Source of the DNA: an uncultured Candidatus Pelagibacter sp.
GTDB lineage: Bacteria; Pseudomonadota; Alphaproteobacteria; Pelagibacterales; Pelagibacteraceae
DNA: 52,936 nucleotides
Direction: 5' to 3'
Assembly (NCBI GenBank): GCA_905616455.1
Contig: CAJQSW010000004.1
Location: 1 to 52,936 of the forward strand
A program made the position numbers and the translations under genes. The stretch's first letter is position 1. Each line of letters starts with the position of its first letter. Positions 28,728-38,127 of the stretch are shown here, in pieces. The notes below the pieces were generated by a model that saw nothing but the letters and a program-made list of their open reading frames with translations, was not told the DNA's origin and made no database searches.

Positions 28728-30179
28728 ATGGGTAGATCGTCAAAACTCTACAATTCAGATTTAGCTCCAACTCCAAGTGGTAAAAAAAATTGGGGATGGT
28801 TCGAAATCTTTAACGTGTGGGCTAATGATGTTCAAAGTTTATTTGGTTATACTTTGGCAGCATCATTATTTTTAGCATCAGGACTTAATGGTTGGGCTGT
28901 ATTTGCTGCATTAATTCTTGCAGGATTTTTTATAATGTGGCTGGTTAATCTTTCAGGTAAACCAAGTGTAAAACATGGGATTCCATATCCAGTATTTGCT
29001 CGTGTAAGTATGGGTGTATTTGGAGCAAATTTTCCAGCAATGGCTAGAGGTATTGTTGCAATGTTTTGGTATGGAGCACAAACTTACGCTGCATCAACTG
29101 CGGTAGCGCTTTTAATTACAGGTGTTACAGGAATGGAAGGCGAGGTTATGCTTCTTGGTATGACAGGTGTAATGTGGGTTTCTTTCATATTTGTATCAGC
29201 ATTCCAAGTTTATTTATTTTGGCAAGGTGTGGATCTAATTAAAAAGTTTTTAAACTTTGCAGGACCAGCAGTCTACGCAGTAATGATTTTCTTAATGATT
29301 GTTATATGGGTTAAAGCTGGTGGAGGACTTTTTTCAGAAGTAGGAACTATATTTTCTGGAGGAGAACGAACTGGTGGCTTTGAGGGGCTAGGAACAATGG
29401 GAGCTTTCATAGCTGTATTTTCAATTATGGTTGGATACTTTGCTGCAGTTGTAATTAACTTTGGTGACTTTGCTAGATTTGTTAAAAATGAAGATGAAAT
29501 GAGAAAAGGTAACCTATGGGGATTAGTAGGAAACGTAATTTTATTCTCTTTCATAACCTTAATGATTACTGGTGGAACAATCGCTATTTTTGGTGAATAC
29601 GTATCAAGTCCAACAGAGATGGTAGCTAAAGTAGATAACTTAGGTTTAACAATTATTGCTGCATTTGCTTTTTTTGCAGCGACAGTTGGAATAAATATGG
29701 TTGCGAACTTTATACCTCCTGCGTATGACTTAGCTAACTTATGGCCAAGTAAAATTAGCTTTAAAACTGGTGGATTAATAACTGCTGGTTTTGGTTTTAT
29801 TATTGGTGGTATGTGGGTTGCTGTTATTACTCAAATGGGTTTATTTCCATTTGTTAATACCTTAGGAGCAATTCTTGCACCAGTATTTGGTATCATGATG
29901 GTTGATTACTACATTATCAAAAAAGAAAAAATTGATATAGATGATTTGTTTGATGCAAGCCCAAATGCTAAGTATCATTACAATGGTGGTTTCAATTTCA
30001 AAGGAATGATAGCTTGGTTTCTTTCAGGTTATATTGCTGTAGGATCTGTTTGGCCAAACATTTTGTTTTTAGGTTTAGATGATTTCTTCGCTAACTTAGG
30101 TGGTGGTGGAGGATATGCTTGGATAATTGGAGCATCACTTGGTGCTGTAGTTCACTTGGCTATATCTAAAAGAAAATAA
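28728..30179 (+). CDS. NCS1-family nucleobase/allantoin permease
   Basis: 483 aa with about 12 membrane helices. NCS1 features include the N-terminal NWGWFEIFNVWANDVQSLFGY segment, KHGIPYPVFARVSMGVFGANFPAMARGIVAMFWYG and a later VNFGDFARF stretch. The family imports cytosine, uracil, hydantoins, allantoin or thiamine with sodium or protons. The adjacent convergent allantoin-degradation genes make allantoin or another ureide the best guess. It has a regulated-looking promoter upstream and shares a terminator with allA. Confidence 0.87.
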   Translation: MGRSSKLYNSDLAPTPSGKKNWGWFEIFNVWANDVQSLFGYTLAASLFLASGLNGWAVFAALILAGFFIMWLVNLSGKPSVKHGIPYPVFARVSMGVFGANFPAMARGIVAMFWYGAQTYAASTAVALLITGVTGMEGEVMLLGMTGVMWVSFIFVSAFQVYLFWQGVDLIKKFLNFAGPAVYAVMIFLMIVIWVKAGGGLFSEVGTIFSGGERTGGFEGLGTMGAFIAVFSIMVGYFAAVVINFGDFARFVKNEDEMRKGNLWGLVGNVILFSFITLMITGGTIAIFGEYVSSPTEMVAKVDNLGLTIIAAFAFFAATVGINMVANFIPPAYDLANLWPSKISFKTGGLITAGFGFIIGGMWVAVITQMGLFPFVNTLGAILAPVFGIMMVDYYIIKKEKIDIDDLFDASPNAKYHYNGGFNFKGMIAWFLSGYIAVGSVWPNILFLGLDDFFANLGGGGGYAWIIGASLGAVVHLAISKRK

Positions 30180-30203
30180 GAAAAATCTATAGTTAAAAAA
30201 AGA

Positions 30204-30229
30204 CCCGTCGCATTAGTGCGGCGGGTTTT
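30204..30229. terminator. Bidirectional intrinsic terminator between NCS1 permease and allA
   Basis: CCCGTCGCA (30204-30212) pairs with TGCGGCGGG (30217-30225), with one wobble, around loop TTAG. TTTT follows on the plus strand. An A run at 30195-30201 supplies a U run in the opposite direction, so both convergent transcripts can stop here. The allA stop codon (30228-30230) lies at the foot of the hairpin. Confidence 0.88.
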
Positions 30230-30725
30230 AGTATTTAAGGATTACTTCCTCTTTTTCTATATTTTCGATAACAAGATTATCTCCAGAACCTTTTCTATCG
30301 ACCACTAAAAAATTCATATCTTCTGTGGCTATTAGAGGAAAATGCCAGGTGCCAGGGTTATAATTAACTCCAATTTCTGGAGGAACAATAAAAGCTTCAA
30401 TTTTATTAAGATCTGGTTTATTGCCCTCAGGTGCAACAAGTACTAAAAAAGTAGTTTGCTTCATTGGTATAAAGGCCTGACTTCCTAAAGGATGTTTTTC
30501 CATCATATCAATTTTCATTGGAAAAGATCTCTTTAGAGCTGAAAAAATACTAATAGTAGTTTCTCCATTATCCTTTGAAGTATCTAAGTTAGCTATTCCA
30601 TCAAATCTTTTGGCATAACCTTCGTTAATTTCAATCGGTTTAATATCAGCTGTTGTAATCATATCTCCAAACTTTTTAAAATTTTCTTTATTAATAGGCT
30701 TTGGTTTGATCACAAAGTTAGTCAT
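30228..30725 (-). CDS. allA: Ureidoglycolate lyase
   Basis: 165 aa, a small cupin-like enzyme matching AllA: IKPKPINKENFKKFGDMI, EKHPLGSQAFIPM, FLVLVAP and PEIGVNYNPGTWHFPLIA, with the metal-site His residues in the HPLGSQ and TWHFPL parts. It splits ureidoglycolate to glyoxylate and urea, the last step of allantoate breakdown. It is the third gene of puuE-alc-allA, overlapping alc by 4 nt. Glyoxylate could feed malate synthase or glycine. Confidence 0.92.
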   Translation of the reverse strand: MTNFVIKPKPINKENFKKFGDMITTADIKPIEINEGYAKRFDGIANLDTSKDNGETTISIFSALKRSFPMKIDMMEKHPLGSQAFIPMKQTTFLVLVAPEGNKPDLNKIEAFIVPPEIGVNYNPGTWHFPLIATEDMNFLVVDRKGSGDNLVIENIEKEEVILKY

Positions 30726-31708
30726 ACATTTTTTCCATAAACTCTAAATCGAGATATCCCACCATCTGGAAAAATATTAATTTTTATAAAATTAATTTTA
30801 TCTTTTTTCATTAGGTTATTTTTAAAAATATGTACTTTATTAGAGGATAATTTTGCATCTTTTAATAGATACTTCCATTTGATTGAAGAATTTACAATTT
30901 GTTTAGAGTTTTTTATTGTTCGTAAATAAGCAGCTTGTAATGAACAGTGGCTAGGAAAGTTGCCTTTAAAATGATGAGTAGAAATTTCAATTTTATCAAT
31001 TTCTTTTCCATCTAAAGAATTTAATATTAACCAATCAAATCCTGGGCCACGTCTTCTCCTTGTTTCCCATCCATCCCCCATATTTTTAGCTTTACCTGGT
31101 GCTAAAATATTTTCAGCTTTACCAAAGTGCTCATTGTTGCAAGCAATAACAGAAGCACCATCTAATAGTGATGCAAGATTTGTTTTCTTATTTTTTAATT
31201 TATTAGATTTAGCAATTGAACCAAATAATCTCAATCGAGCAACCCCACCATCTGGAAAAATATTAAATTTTATATGTGTAATATTTTTTTTACTATTTAC
31301 AGTAAAGAAGTGATGGCTATTTGCTCTAGTTTTTTTCTTAGAAAGTAGCGGTTCCCACTTTAATTGACCTATCTTATTTGAACTTGAGTTTGTTCCTTCA
31401 ATAGAAATCATTGCTGGCTGGTTTCCATTAAAGTGCGATGTATCAACATCAACCTGTTTAATAGAACCAGGTTTTCCTAATCGTAAAATTATGTAATCAT
31501 GTCCTTTAGTTCTTTTTCTTCTAGACTCCCATCCATCCATCCATTTACCATTTTTATCAAACAATCCATCTTTAAAAATTGCTGGCAAGGGATTAATGAT
31601 TCTATTTGCTGAAGCAAAAAAGTCATCAGTTTTAAATATAACCTTAGTACCCAATCTAGGTTGAGCTAAATCAATAAGACCATTTGTAAAAATAATTTTT
31701 TTTGACAT
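30722..31708 (-). CDS. alc: Allantoicase
   Basis: 328 aa made of two homologous allantoicase domains. Each carries the same signature: WMDGWESRRKR...HDYIILRLG in the first half and MGDGWETRRRRGPGFDWLIL in the second. Each half then has a SHFNGN/HHFKGN segment and ends with an IFPDGG(V/I)(A/S)R(L/F)R stretch. It hydrolyses allantoate to ureidoglycolate and urea. The start overlaps the puuE stop by 1 nt and the end overlaps allA by 4 nt, so the three enzymes are tightly co-expressed. Confidence 0.95.
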   Translation of the reverse strand: MSKKIIFTNGLIDLAQPRLGTKVIFKTDDFFASANRIINPLPAIFKDGLFDKNGKWMDGWESRRKRTKGHDYIILRLGKPGSIKQVDVDTSHFNGNQPAMISIEGTNSSSNKIGQLKWEPLLSKKKTRANSHHFFTVNSKKNITHIKFNIFPDGGVARLRLFGSIAKSNKLKNKKTNLASLLDGASVIACNNEHFGKAENILAPGKAKNMGDGWETRRRRGPGFDWLILNSLDGKEIDKIEISTHHFKGNFPSHCSLQAAYLRTIKNSKQIVNSSIKWKYLLKDAKLSSNKVHIFKNNLMKKDKINFIKINIFPDGGISRFRVYGKNV

Positions 31709-32610
31709 TATTCAGAATAGTTTTTAATCCAATGTTTGGCTATATCAATTCTCTTACATATCCACACATCCTCATGTTTAAGAATATAATCTAGAAATTT
31801 CTTTAAAGATTGAATTCTACCTGGTTTTCCAATCAATCTACAGTGTAATCCTACTGACATCATCTTAGGGTTTGTTTTTCCTTCCTCGTATAAAACATCA
31901 AAGCTATCTTTTAGATAAGAAAAAAAATGATTACCTGTATTAAACCCTTGATTGGTTGCAAATCGCATATCGTTGTTATCTAAAGTATAAGGAATAATTA
32001 ATTGTTTTTTCTTATTTCTAGTTTCCCAATATGGTAAGTCATCACTATACGAGTCACTATCATATAAAAAACCACCATCTTCCATAACTAGGTCTCTAGT
32101 ATTAGGGCTACATCTACCGGTATACCAACCTTCAGGTCTGTTTCCAAAAATTTTTGTATGAGCTTGAATAGCAAGCTTCATATGTTTTTCTTCCTCTGTT
32201 TTCTTAATATTTTGATAGTCAATCCATCTCCACCCATGACAAGCAACCTCATAATCAGCTTCTATTATAGCTTTAGAAACTTCAGGATTTTTTTCTAAAG
32301 CCATACCTACACCGAACACTGTTATTGGAATTTTCTTTTCTTGAAATAGTTTATGTAATCTCCAAAATCCTGCTCTTGAACCATACTCATAAAGAGATTC
32401 CATATTTATATGTCTACCTTTTACAGGCTGAGCACCAATGATTTCTGATAAGAAAACTTCTGAGTTATTGTCACCATTTAAAACACAATTTTCAGCACCT
32501 TCTTCATAATTTAAAACTATTTGAACAGCGATACGTGCGTTATTAGGCCATTTAATTCTTTGATCTTTGGAGCCATACCCAATCATATCTCTTGGATCTT
32601 TTTTAGACAT
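31708..32610 (-). CDS. puuE: Allantoinase, polysaccharide-deacetylase-fold type (PuuE)
   Basis: 300 aa. The N-terminus DPRDMIGYGSKDQRIKWPNNARIAVQIVLNYEEGAE is diagnostic of PuuE. The NodB-like fold follows, with ITVFGVGMALEKNP, YEVACHGWRWIDY, PEGWYTGRCSPNTRDL and MMSVGLHCRLIGKPGRI. This type opens allantoin to allantoate and is unrelated to the amidohydrolase AllB. It is the first gene of the three-gene ureide set. No urate oxidase, HIU hydrolase or OHCU decarboxylase is in the window, so allantoin is probably imported. Confidence 0.94.
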   Translation of the reverse strand: MSKKDPRDMIGYGSKDQRIKWPNNARIAVQIVLNYEEGAENCVLNGDNNSEVFLSEIIGAQPVKGRHINMESLYEYGSRAGFWRLHKLFQEKKIPITVFGVGMALEKNPEVSKAIIEADYEVACHGWRWIDYQNIKKTEEEKHMKLAIQAHTKIFGNRPEGWYTGRCSPNTRDLVMEDGGFLYDSDSYSDDLPYWETRNKKKQLIIPYTLDNNDMRFATNQGFNTGNHFFSYLKDSFDVLYEEGKTNPKMMSVGLHCRLIGKPGRIQSLKKFLDYILKHEDVWICKRIDIAKHWIKNYSE

Positions 32611-32648
32611 AAAAAATTATAATTTACTTTGTATTGTTTAACAATTTA

Positions 32649-33839
32649 TTAATTTGAAACAGAATCTACTTTGATGCCATCAAGCAAGTTTAAACATTTT
32701 TTAAGTTCATTTAAAACAATGAACTCATCAATTTTATGAGCTTGATCAATTGATCCTGGACCACAGACCACTGTACTAATCCCAATTTCTTGAAATAAAC
32801 CTGCTTCAGTTCCAAATGAAACAACTTGTCTAGAATTATCACCTGTTAAACTTGAAATTAATTCACAAGCATCTGATTTATCTTCTCTATCAAAGCCAAC
32901 TATTTCACCAATAATATCTTTCTCAATGGAGGCATTAGGAAAAACTTTTTTCATTTCAGGTAATAACATCTCATTTGCATACTTGTCGATTTCTTGATTT
33001 AAAAAAAAACCATCTTCTTTAACAACTGGTCGTGTTTCCCAATTAACATGACACTTGTCTGCTATTACATTATGAGCAATACCACCAAACACACCACCAA
33101 TAGAAAGGGTAGAGTGAGGTGGGTCAAAAATGGAGTCTTTAGGTGCTCTATTTTTAAGTTTCTCTCTAAGCTCAATTAATTTATTTATATATCTTGACGC
33201 ATATTCAACAGCACTCACACCTTTATGAGGCGCGGAACTATGTCCCGCTAAACCTTTAAAATAAGTTGTATATTCATAACATCCCTTATGAGCATCAATA
33301 ATTTTCATATTAGTTGGTTCGCCAATAATACAAATACCATCTTTAATATCTCTTTTTTTTAATTCCTCTATTAGTATAGGTGCGCCCTGGCATGCTGTTT
33401 CTTCATCGAATGTAAATGAGAAATGAATATCTCTATTTAAGTTTGATTTAGAATAAATAGGTGCATAAGCTAAAGCACATGCAATAAAACCCTTCATATC
33501 ACACGAACCTCTCCCATATAATTTATCACCCTTAATAGTTGCGGTAAAAGGATCAGAACTCCAACCTTTTGAAACAGGAACAACATCTGTGTGGCCTGAT
33601 AAGATAATTGGTTTCTTATTATTTGAATTTTTAGCTTTTAGTGTAGCAAATAAGTTTACTCTTTTTTTTTCATCATCATAAGTTCTAAAAGAAGTAGCAC
33701 CTAACTTTATTAAGATATCATCACAATAATTAATTAATGAGCTGTTATCTTCTCCTGAAATAGTTTTAAAAGCTATTAAGTCTGTTAAGATTTGAACTGA
33801 ATTATCATACAATAGCTCTGAATTATTTTCTGTACTCAT
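32649..33839 (-). CDS. argE: M20 family deacetylase, acetylornithine deacetylase-like
   Basis: 396 aa from ATG 33839; a TTG three codons earlier (33848) is a less likely start. Zinc-site motifs are present: SGHTDVVPV (His and Asp ligands), LYGRGSCDMKGF, FDEETACQG (catalytic Glu), IGEPTNM and the C-terminal CGPGSIDQAHKIDEF. The dimerisation domain GHSSAPHKGVSA lies in the middle. ArgE removes acetyl from N-acetylornithine. Its place beside the ureide genes leaves open a related N-acyl substrate. No Shine-Dalgarno is obvious. Confidence 0.83.
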   Translation of the reverse strand: MSTENNSELLYDNSVQILTDLIAFKTISGEDNSSLINYCDDILIKLGATSFRTYDDEKKRVNLFATLKAKNSNNKKPIILSGHTDVVPVSKGWSSDPFTATIKGDKLYGRGSCDMKGFIACALAYAPIYSKSNLNRDIHFSFTFDEETACQGAPILIEELKKRDIKDGICIIGEPTNMKIIDAHKGCYEYTTYFKGLAGHSSAPHKGVSAVEYASRYINKLIELREKLKNRAPKDSIFDPPHSTLSIGGVFGGIAHNVIADKCHVNWETRPVVKEDGFFLNQEIDKYANEMLLPEMKKVFPNASIEKDIIGEIVGFDREDKSDACELISSLTGDNSRQVVSFGTEAGLFQEIGISTVVCGPGSIDQAHKIDEFIVLNELKKCLNLLDGIKVDSVSN

Positions 33840-33866
33840 ATTTATCAACTATTATATATTAAATAT

Positions 33867-34208
33867 ATGAAAGAACAAATTACCTTTGATATATTTGATA
33901 AAGTAGACATTCGAGTTGGTACAGTAATCTCTGTAAAGAAAAATGAAAAAGCTAGGAAACCATCTTTAGTGGTTGAGGTTGATTTTGGAAAAGAGATTGG
34001 AATTAAACAGTCATCTGCTCAAATTACTCATTACTACAATGAAGATAATTTAAAGGGAAAACAAGTAATTGGAATATGTAATTTTCCTGAAAAAAATATT
34101 GCAGGCGTGGTATCTCAAGTGCTTATATTAGGATCAATAGATAATGAAGGAAAAGTTATACTTGTTCATCCATCTCAAAAATCTGAAAACGGTCATCCAA
34201 TAGCTTAA
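33867..34208 (+). CDS. csaA: CsaA-type tRNA-binding-domain protein
   Basis: 113 aa consisting of one OB-fold tRNA-binding domain. FDKVDIRVGTVISVKKNEKARKPSLVVEVDFG and GKQVIGICNFPEKNIAGVVSQVLILG match CsaA closely. CsaA forms dimers and was described as a secretion-related chaperone in Bacillus; tRNA binding is the structural expectation. It begins 27 bp from the divergent argE start and precedes the exporter gene by 5 nt. Confidence 0.9.
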   Translation: MKEQITFDIFDKVDIRVGTVISVKKNEKARKPSLVVEVDFGKEIGIKQSSAQITHYYNEDNLKGKQVIGICNFPEKNIAGVVSQVLILGSIDNEGKVILVHPSQKSENGHPIA

Positions 34209-34213
34209 CTCTT

Positions 34214-34804
34214 ATGCATCCTGAATTATTACTATTAATAGGAATTTCTTTATCACTAGGATTTACACCAGGACCAAATAATGCTGTTGCAGCATACTCA
34301 GGTTTTAATTTTGGAATTAGAAAAACTTTACCATTAATTTTAGGAGTTGGTTTTGGTTACACAACTTTAATTATATTAATTAATTTTGTTTTAATATCAA
34401 GTTTCAAAAATTATCCAATGATTCAGGAAATTATCAGAATTCTTGGAACATTTTTTTTAATTTATCTAGCTTACAAGATTTCATTTTCAAAAACTTCATC
34501 TGATGGAAAAACTGAAAACCCAGTAAAGTTTTTTGATAAATTCATATTTCAGTTTATAAATCCAAAAGGAGTAATGGCTGGAGTGACGTTAAGTTCAAAT
34601 TTTGTCGAACAAGGAGAAAACTACTTGAATCACTCTATTTGGGTAATTGTAGTCTGCAGTGTAACAGCATTTTTAAGCATCACTTCATGGACATTTTTAG
34701 GCAAGTTTCTGAGGAAATTTGCTACAAATAATAATTTTATTAAACGATTTAATTATGCTATGTCATTGCTACTTATCTTTTGTATAATAGGGTTCTACAT
34801 CTAA
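34214..34804 (+). CDS. LysE/RhtB family amino-acid exporter
   Basis: 196 aa with about six membrane helices. The N-terminus LLLIGISLSLGFTPGPNNAVAAYSG carries the family's conserved GxxPGPN motif in the first helix. FQFINPKGVMAGVTL (about residues 113-127) is the second conserved block. These proteins export amino acids such as lysine, threonine or homoserine. The substrate is not predictable. It is followed 6 nt later by acnA. Confidence 0.88.
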   Translation: MHPELLLLIGISLSLGFTPGPNNAVAAYSGFNFGIRKTLPLILGVGFGYTTLIILINFVLISSFKNYPMIQEIIRILGTFFLIYLAYKISFSKTSSDGKTENPVKFFDKFIFQFINPKGVMAGVTLSSNFVEQGENYLNHSIWVIVVCSVTAFLSITSWTFLGKFLRKFATNNNFIKRFNYAMSLLLIFCIIGFYI

Positions 34805-34810
34805 AACTAA

Positions 34811-37480
34811 ATGAAACCAGGAAATAAAAATTCATATAACTCTTTAAAGTCTATCAACATTAATAATAGTAATTACAAATATTATTCTTTATCAGAAGCT
34901 GAAAAAAATGGTTTAGATGGAATTTCAAAACTTCCAAAATCACTTAAAGTTTTATTAGAAAATTTACTAAGATACGAAGATGACTTGTCTGTTACTAAAA
35001 ACCAAATAGAAGCAATTAAGGAATGGTTAAAAACAAAAAAATCATCAACCGAAATAGCTTACAGGCCAGCTAGGGTTTTATTACAAGATTATACGGGTAT
35101 ACCAGCAGTTGCTGATCTTGCAGCTATGAGAGAGGCTGTTAAAGAAAAAAATAAAGATCCAAATACTATTAATCCATTATCTGCAGTTGATCTTGTTATT
35201 GATCACTCGGTACAAGTAGATATGTCAGCTAATGCAGACTCGTTTGAAAAAAATGTAGATATTGAGTTTAAAAGAAATGGGGAGAGATACTCTTTTTTAA
35301 AATGGGGTCAACAAGCATTTAATAATTTTAGAATAGTTCCGCCTGGAACAGGAATTTGCCACCAAGTTAATTTAGAATATTTATCAAAAGTAGTTTGGTT
35401 AGAGAAATTTAATGAGGAAGACTATCTATTTCCTGACACATTAGTTGGTACTGATAGTCATACTACTATGGTTAATGGATTATCTGTTCTTGGTTGGGGT
35501 GTAGGTGGAATTGAAGCTGAAGCTGGAATGTTAGGTCAACCAATTTCAATGTTAATACCTGAAGTAATTGGATTTGAAGTAACTAACAAAATGCCAGAAG
35601 GTACAACTGCAACAGATTTAGTATTAACTGTAGTGAAAATGTTAAGAGATAAGAGTGTTGTTGGAAAATTTGTTGAGTTTTATGGAGAAGGTTTAAAAAA
35701 TTTAACACTTGCTGATAGAGCAACTATTGCAAATATGGCTCCAGAATATGGAGCTACATGTGGCTTTTTTCCAATTGATGATGAGACATTAAAATACTTA
35801 AGATTTTCAGGAAGAGATGAAAATACAGTTAACATAGTAGAGCAATATGCAAAAGAACAAGGCTTATGGGCTAGTGACGGAATTGAATTCACTGATACAT
35901 TATCATTAGATATGTCAACAATTGTACCGACAATTTCAGGACCTAAGAGACCTCAAGACAAAGTTTTATTAACTGATGCTTCTTCAGGATTTAAAAAAGT
36001 TCTTGAAGATGCTACTGAAAGAAAAGAAAAACATTTTTCAAAAGTTTCTGGAACAGATTATGAAATCAAAGATGGATCAATATTAATTGCTGCAATTACA
36101 TCATGCACAAATACATCAAATCCTAACGTTTTGATTGGTGCGGGCTTATTAGCTAAAAAAGCAGTAGAACTTGGTTTAGAAACTAAACCGTGGGTAAAAA
36201 CATCATTAGCACCAGGGTCACAAGTAGTGACTGATTATTTAGCAAAAGCTGGATTAAATGTATTTTTAGATAAATTAGGCTTCAATTTAGTTGGCTATGG
36301 TTGCACAACTTGTATTGGAAATTCAGGACCATTGCCTGATGAAATTGTTAATGCTATTGATAAAGAAAATATATACGCTGTGTCAGTATTATCAGGTAAT
36401 AGAAATTTTGAAGGAAGAATATCCCCTCATATTAAGGCTAATTACTTAGCTTCACCTCCACTAGTTGTAGCTTACGCACTTGCAGGACATATGGAATTTG
36501 ATTTATACAAAGAACCGTTAGGTAAAAGCAAAGAAGGTAAGGATATTTTCTTAAAAGATATTTGGCCATCAAATAAAGAGATTGAAGATACTTTAAGAGA
36601 ATCTTTGAATCCAGAAATGTTTATTAAAAGATATTCAAATGTTTCAGAAGGACCTAAACAATGGCAAGAAATTAAAACTGAAAATACAAGTATCTACAAT
36701 TGGGATTCAGGGTCAACTTATGTGAAGAAGCCACCTTTCTTTGAAAATTTATCTGATAAACCTGAAGGTTTTAAACCGATTAAAGATGCAAGACCACTCT
36801 TAATTTTAGGTGACATGGTTACAACAGATCACATTTCACCAGCTGGAAATATTCAAAAAGAAAGCCCCACAGGTGAATATTTTATGGAACATCAAATACT
36901 TCCCAAAGATTATAATTCTTATGGATCTAGAAGAGGAAATCATGAAGTTATGATGAGAGGAACATTTGCAAATATTAGAATAAAAAATGAAATGGCTCCT
37001 GGAACAGAAGGTGGGTTTACAAAATTATATCCAGAAGAAAAAGTAATGTCTGTTTATAGCGCTGTAGAAGAATATAAAAAAAGAAAAACAGATTTAGCAG
37101 TAATTGGTGGAAAAGAATATGGTACAGGATCATCTAGAGATTGGGCTGCTAAAGGAACAAAATTATTAGGAGTAAAAGTAGTAATTGCAGAAAGTTTTGA
37201 AAGAATTCATAGGTCAAACTTGATTGGTATGGGCGTATTACCACTTCAATTCACTGAAGGAAATAATAGAATAAACTTAAATTTAATTGGCTCAGAATTA
37301 ATTACAGTTCTTGATATTCAAGAAGGCGTGAACCCTTCGGATCACGTGCAAGTAGAGATAAAATATTTATCTGGAGATATTAAGAAAATTAAAACACTTT
37401 GCAGAATTGATACGAAGAATGAATTAGAATACTATAAAAATGGTGGTATTCTTCAGTATGTACTAAGGAAAATGATTTAG
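34811..37480 (+). CDS. acnA: Aconitate hydratase A
   Basis: 889 aa, full length. The iron-sulfur ligands are in AAITSCTNTSNP (one Cys) and GYGCTTCIGNSGP (two Cys). DTLVGTDSHTTMVNGLSVLGWGVGGIEAEA and the C-terminal swivel-domain motif GKEYGTGSSRDWAAKG are intact. It interconverts citrate and isocitrate, supplying substrate for icd at 8979-10193. The AcnA/IRP1 form is expected from length and motifs. Confidence 0.97.
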   Translation: MKPGNKNSYNSLKSININNSNYKYYSLSEAEKNGLDGISKLPKSLKVLLENLLRYEDDLSVTKNQIEAIKEWLKTKKSSTEIAYRPARVLLQDYTGIPAVADLAAMREAVKEKNKDPNTINPLSAVDLVIDHSVQVDMSANADSFEKNVDIEFKRNGERYSFLKWGQQAFNNFRIVPPGTGICHQVNLEYLSKVVWLEKFNEEDYLFPDTLVGTDSHTTMVNGLSVLGWGVGGIEAEAGMLGQPISMLIPEVIGFEVTNKMPEGTTATDLVLTVVKMLRDKSVVGKFVEFYGEGLKNLTLADRATIANMAPEYGATCGFFPIDDETLKYLRFSGRDENTVNIVEQYAKEQGLWASDGIEFTDTLSLDMSTIVPTISGPKRPQDKVLLTDASSGFKKVLEDATERKEKHFSKVSGTDYEIKDGSILIAAITSCTNTSNPNVLIGAGLLAKKAVELGLETKPWVKTSLAPGSQVVTDYLAKAGLNVFLDKLGFNLVGYGCTTCIGNSGPLPDEIVNAIDKENIYAVSVLSGNRNFEGRISPHIKANYLASPPLVVAYALAGHMEFDLYKEPLGKSKEGKDIFLKDIWPSNKEIEDTLRESLNPEMFIKRYSNVSEGPKQWQEIKTENTSIYNWDSGSTYVKKPPFFENLSDKPEGFKPIKDARPLLILGDMVTTDHISPAGNIQKESPTGEYFMEHQILPKDYNSYGSRRGNHEVMMRGTFANIRIKNEMAPGTEGGFTKLYPEEKVMSVYSAVEEYKKRKTDLAVIGGKEYGTGSSRDWAAKGTKLLGVKVVIAESFERIHRSNLIGMGVLPLQFTEGNNRINLNLIGSELITVLDIQEGVNPSDHVQVEIKYLSGDIKKIKTLCRIDTKNELEYYKNGGILQYVLRKMI

Positions 37481-37482
37481 AT

Positions 37483-38127
37483 ATGGATGAAGAAATAACA
37501 ATTATAGATTCAAATACAAGAAATGAAAAAATTATAAATTTTTTAATTAATAATAAAAAAAAACTTATAATAGGATTTTCAATTATACTTATTTCAATTA
37601 TTGGATATCTTTCAATGAAGGAAGTAAGAGAAAGAGATAAGATAAAATTAGCAAACCAGTTTAATATAACAACATTAAATTTTAAGATAGAAGACACACA
37701 AAAAACAATTGATCAACTAACTAAATTAATAAAAGAAAATGACCCAACGTATTCACCGTTAGCACTCTATTTTTTAATTGATAATGATTTAATAAATAAT
37801 AAAAATGAGATTAATACCTTGTTTGACGTATTAATAAATGAAACAGATCTAGACCTAGAGATTAAAAATCTAATCATATACAAAAAAGCATTATTTATTT
37901 CAGACTTTTCAACTGAAAATGATTTATTGCAAATACTTAACCCAATTATTAATTCTGAAAGTATATGGAAATCTCATGCTTTATATTTGGCAGCCGAGTA
38001 TTTTTATTCAAAGGGAGATAGTCAAAAAGCTAAAGAATTTTTTAATCAGATACTAGATCTTCCTAGTGGCAATAAAGATATTAGATTAGAATCTAAAAAA
38101 AGATTAAACAGAGATTTGGGTGAATAA
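37483..38127 (+). CDS. YfgM-like single-pass membrane protein
   Basis: 214 aa. A short cytosolic N-terminus with a KIINFLINNKKK stretch precedes one membrane helix (about residues 28-46). A periplasmic domain of TPR-like helices follows (e.g. WKSHALYLAAEYFYSKGDSQKAKEFF near the end). Size, topology and position before a BamB-like gene match YfgM, the ancillary SecYEG/periplasmic chaperone partner. The usual neighbour der is absent here. The gene begins 3 bp after acnA and overlaps bamB by 8 nt. Confidence 0.7.
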   Translation: MDEEITIIDSNTRNEKIINFLINNKKKLIIGFSIILISIIGYLSMKEVRERDKIKLANQFNITTLNFKIEDTQKTIDQLTKLIKENDPTYSPLALYFLIDNDLINNKNEINTLFDVLINETDLDLEIKNLIIYKKALFISDFSTENDLLQILNPIINSESIWKSHALYLAAEYFYSKGDSQKAKEFFNQILDLPSGNKDIRLESKKRLNRDLGE

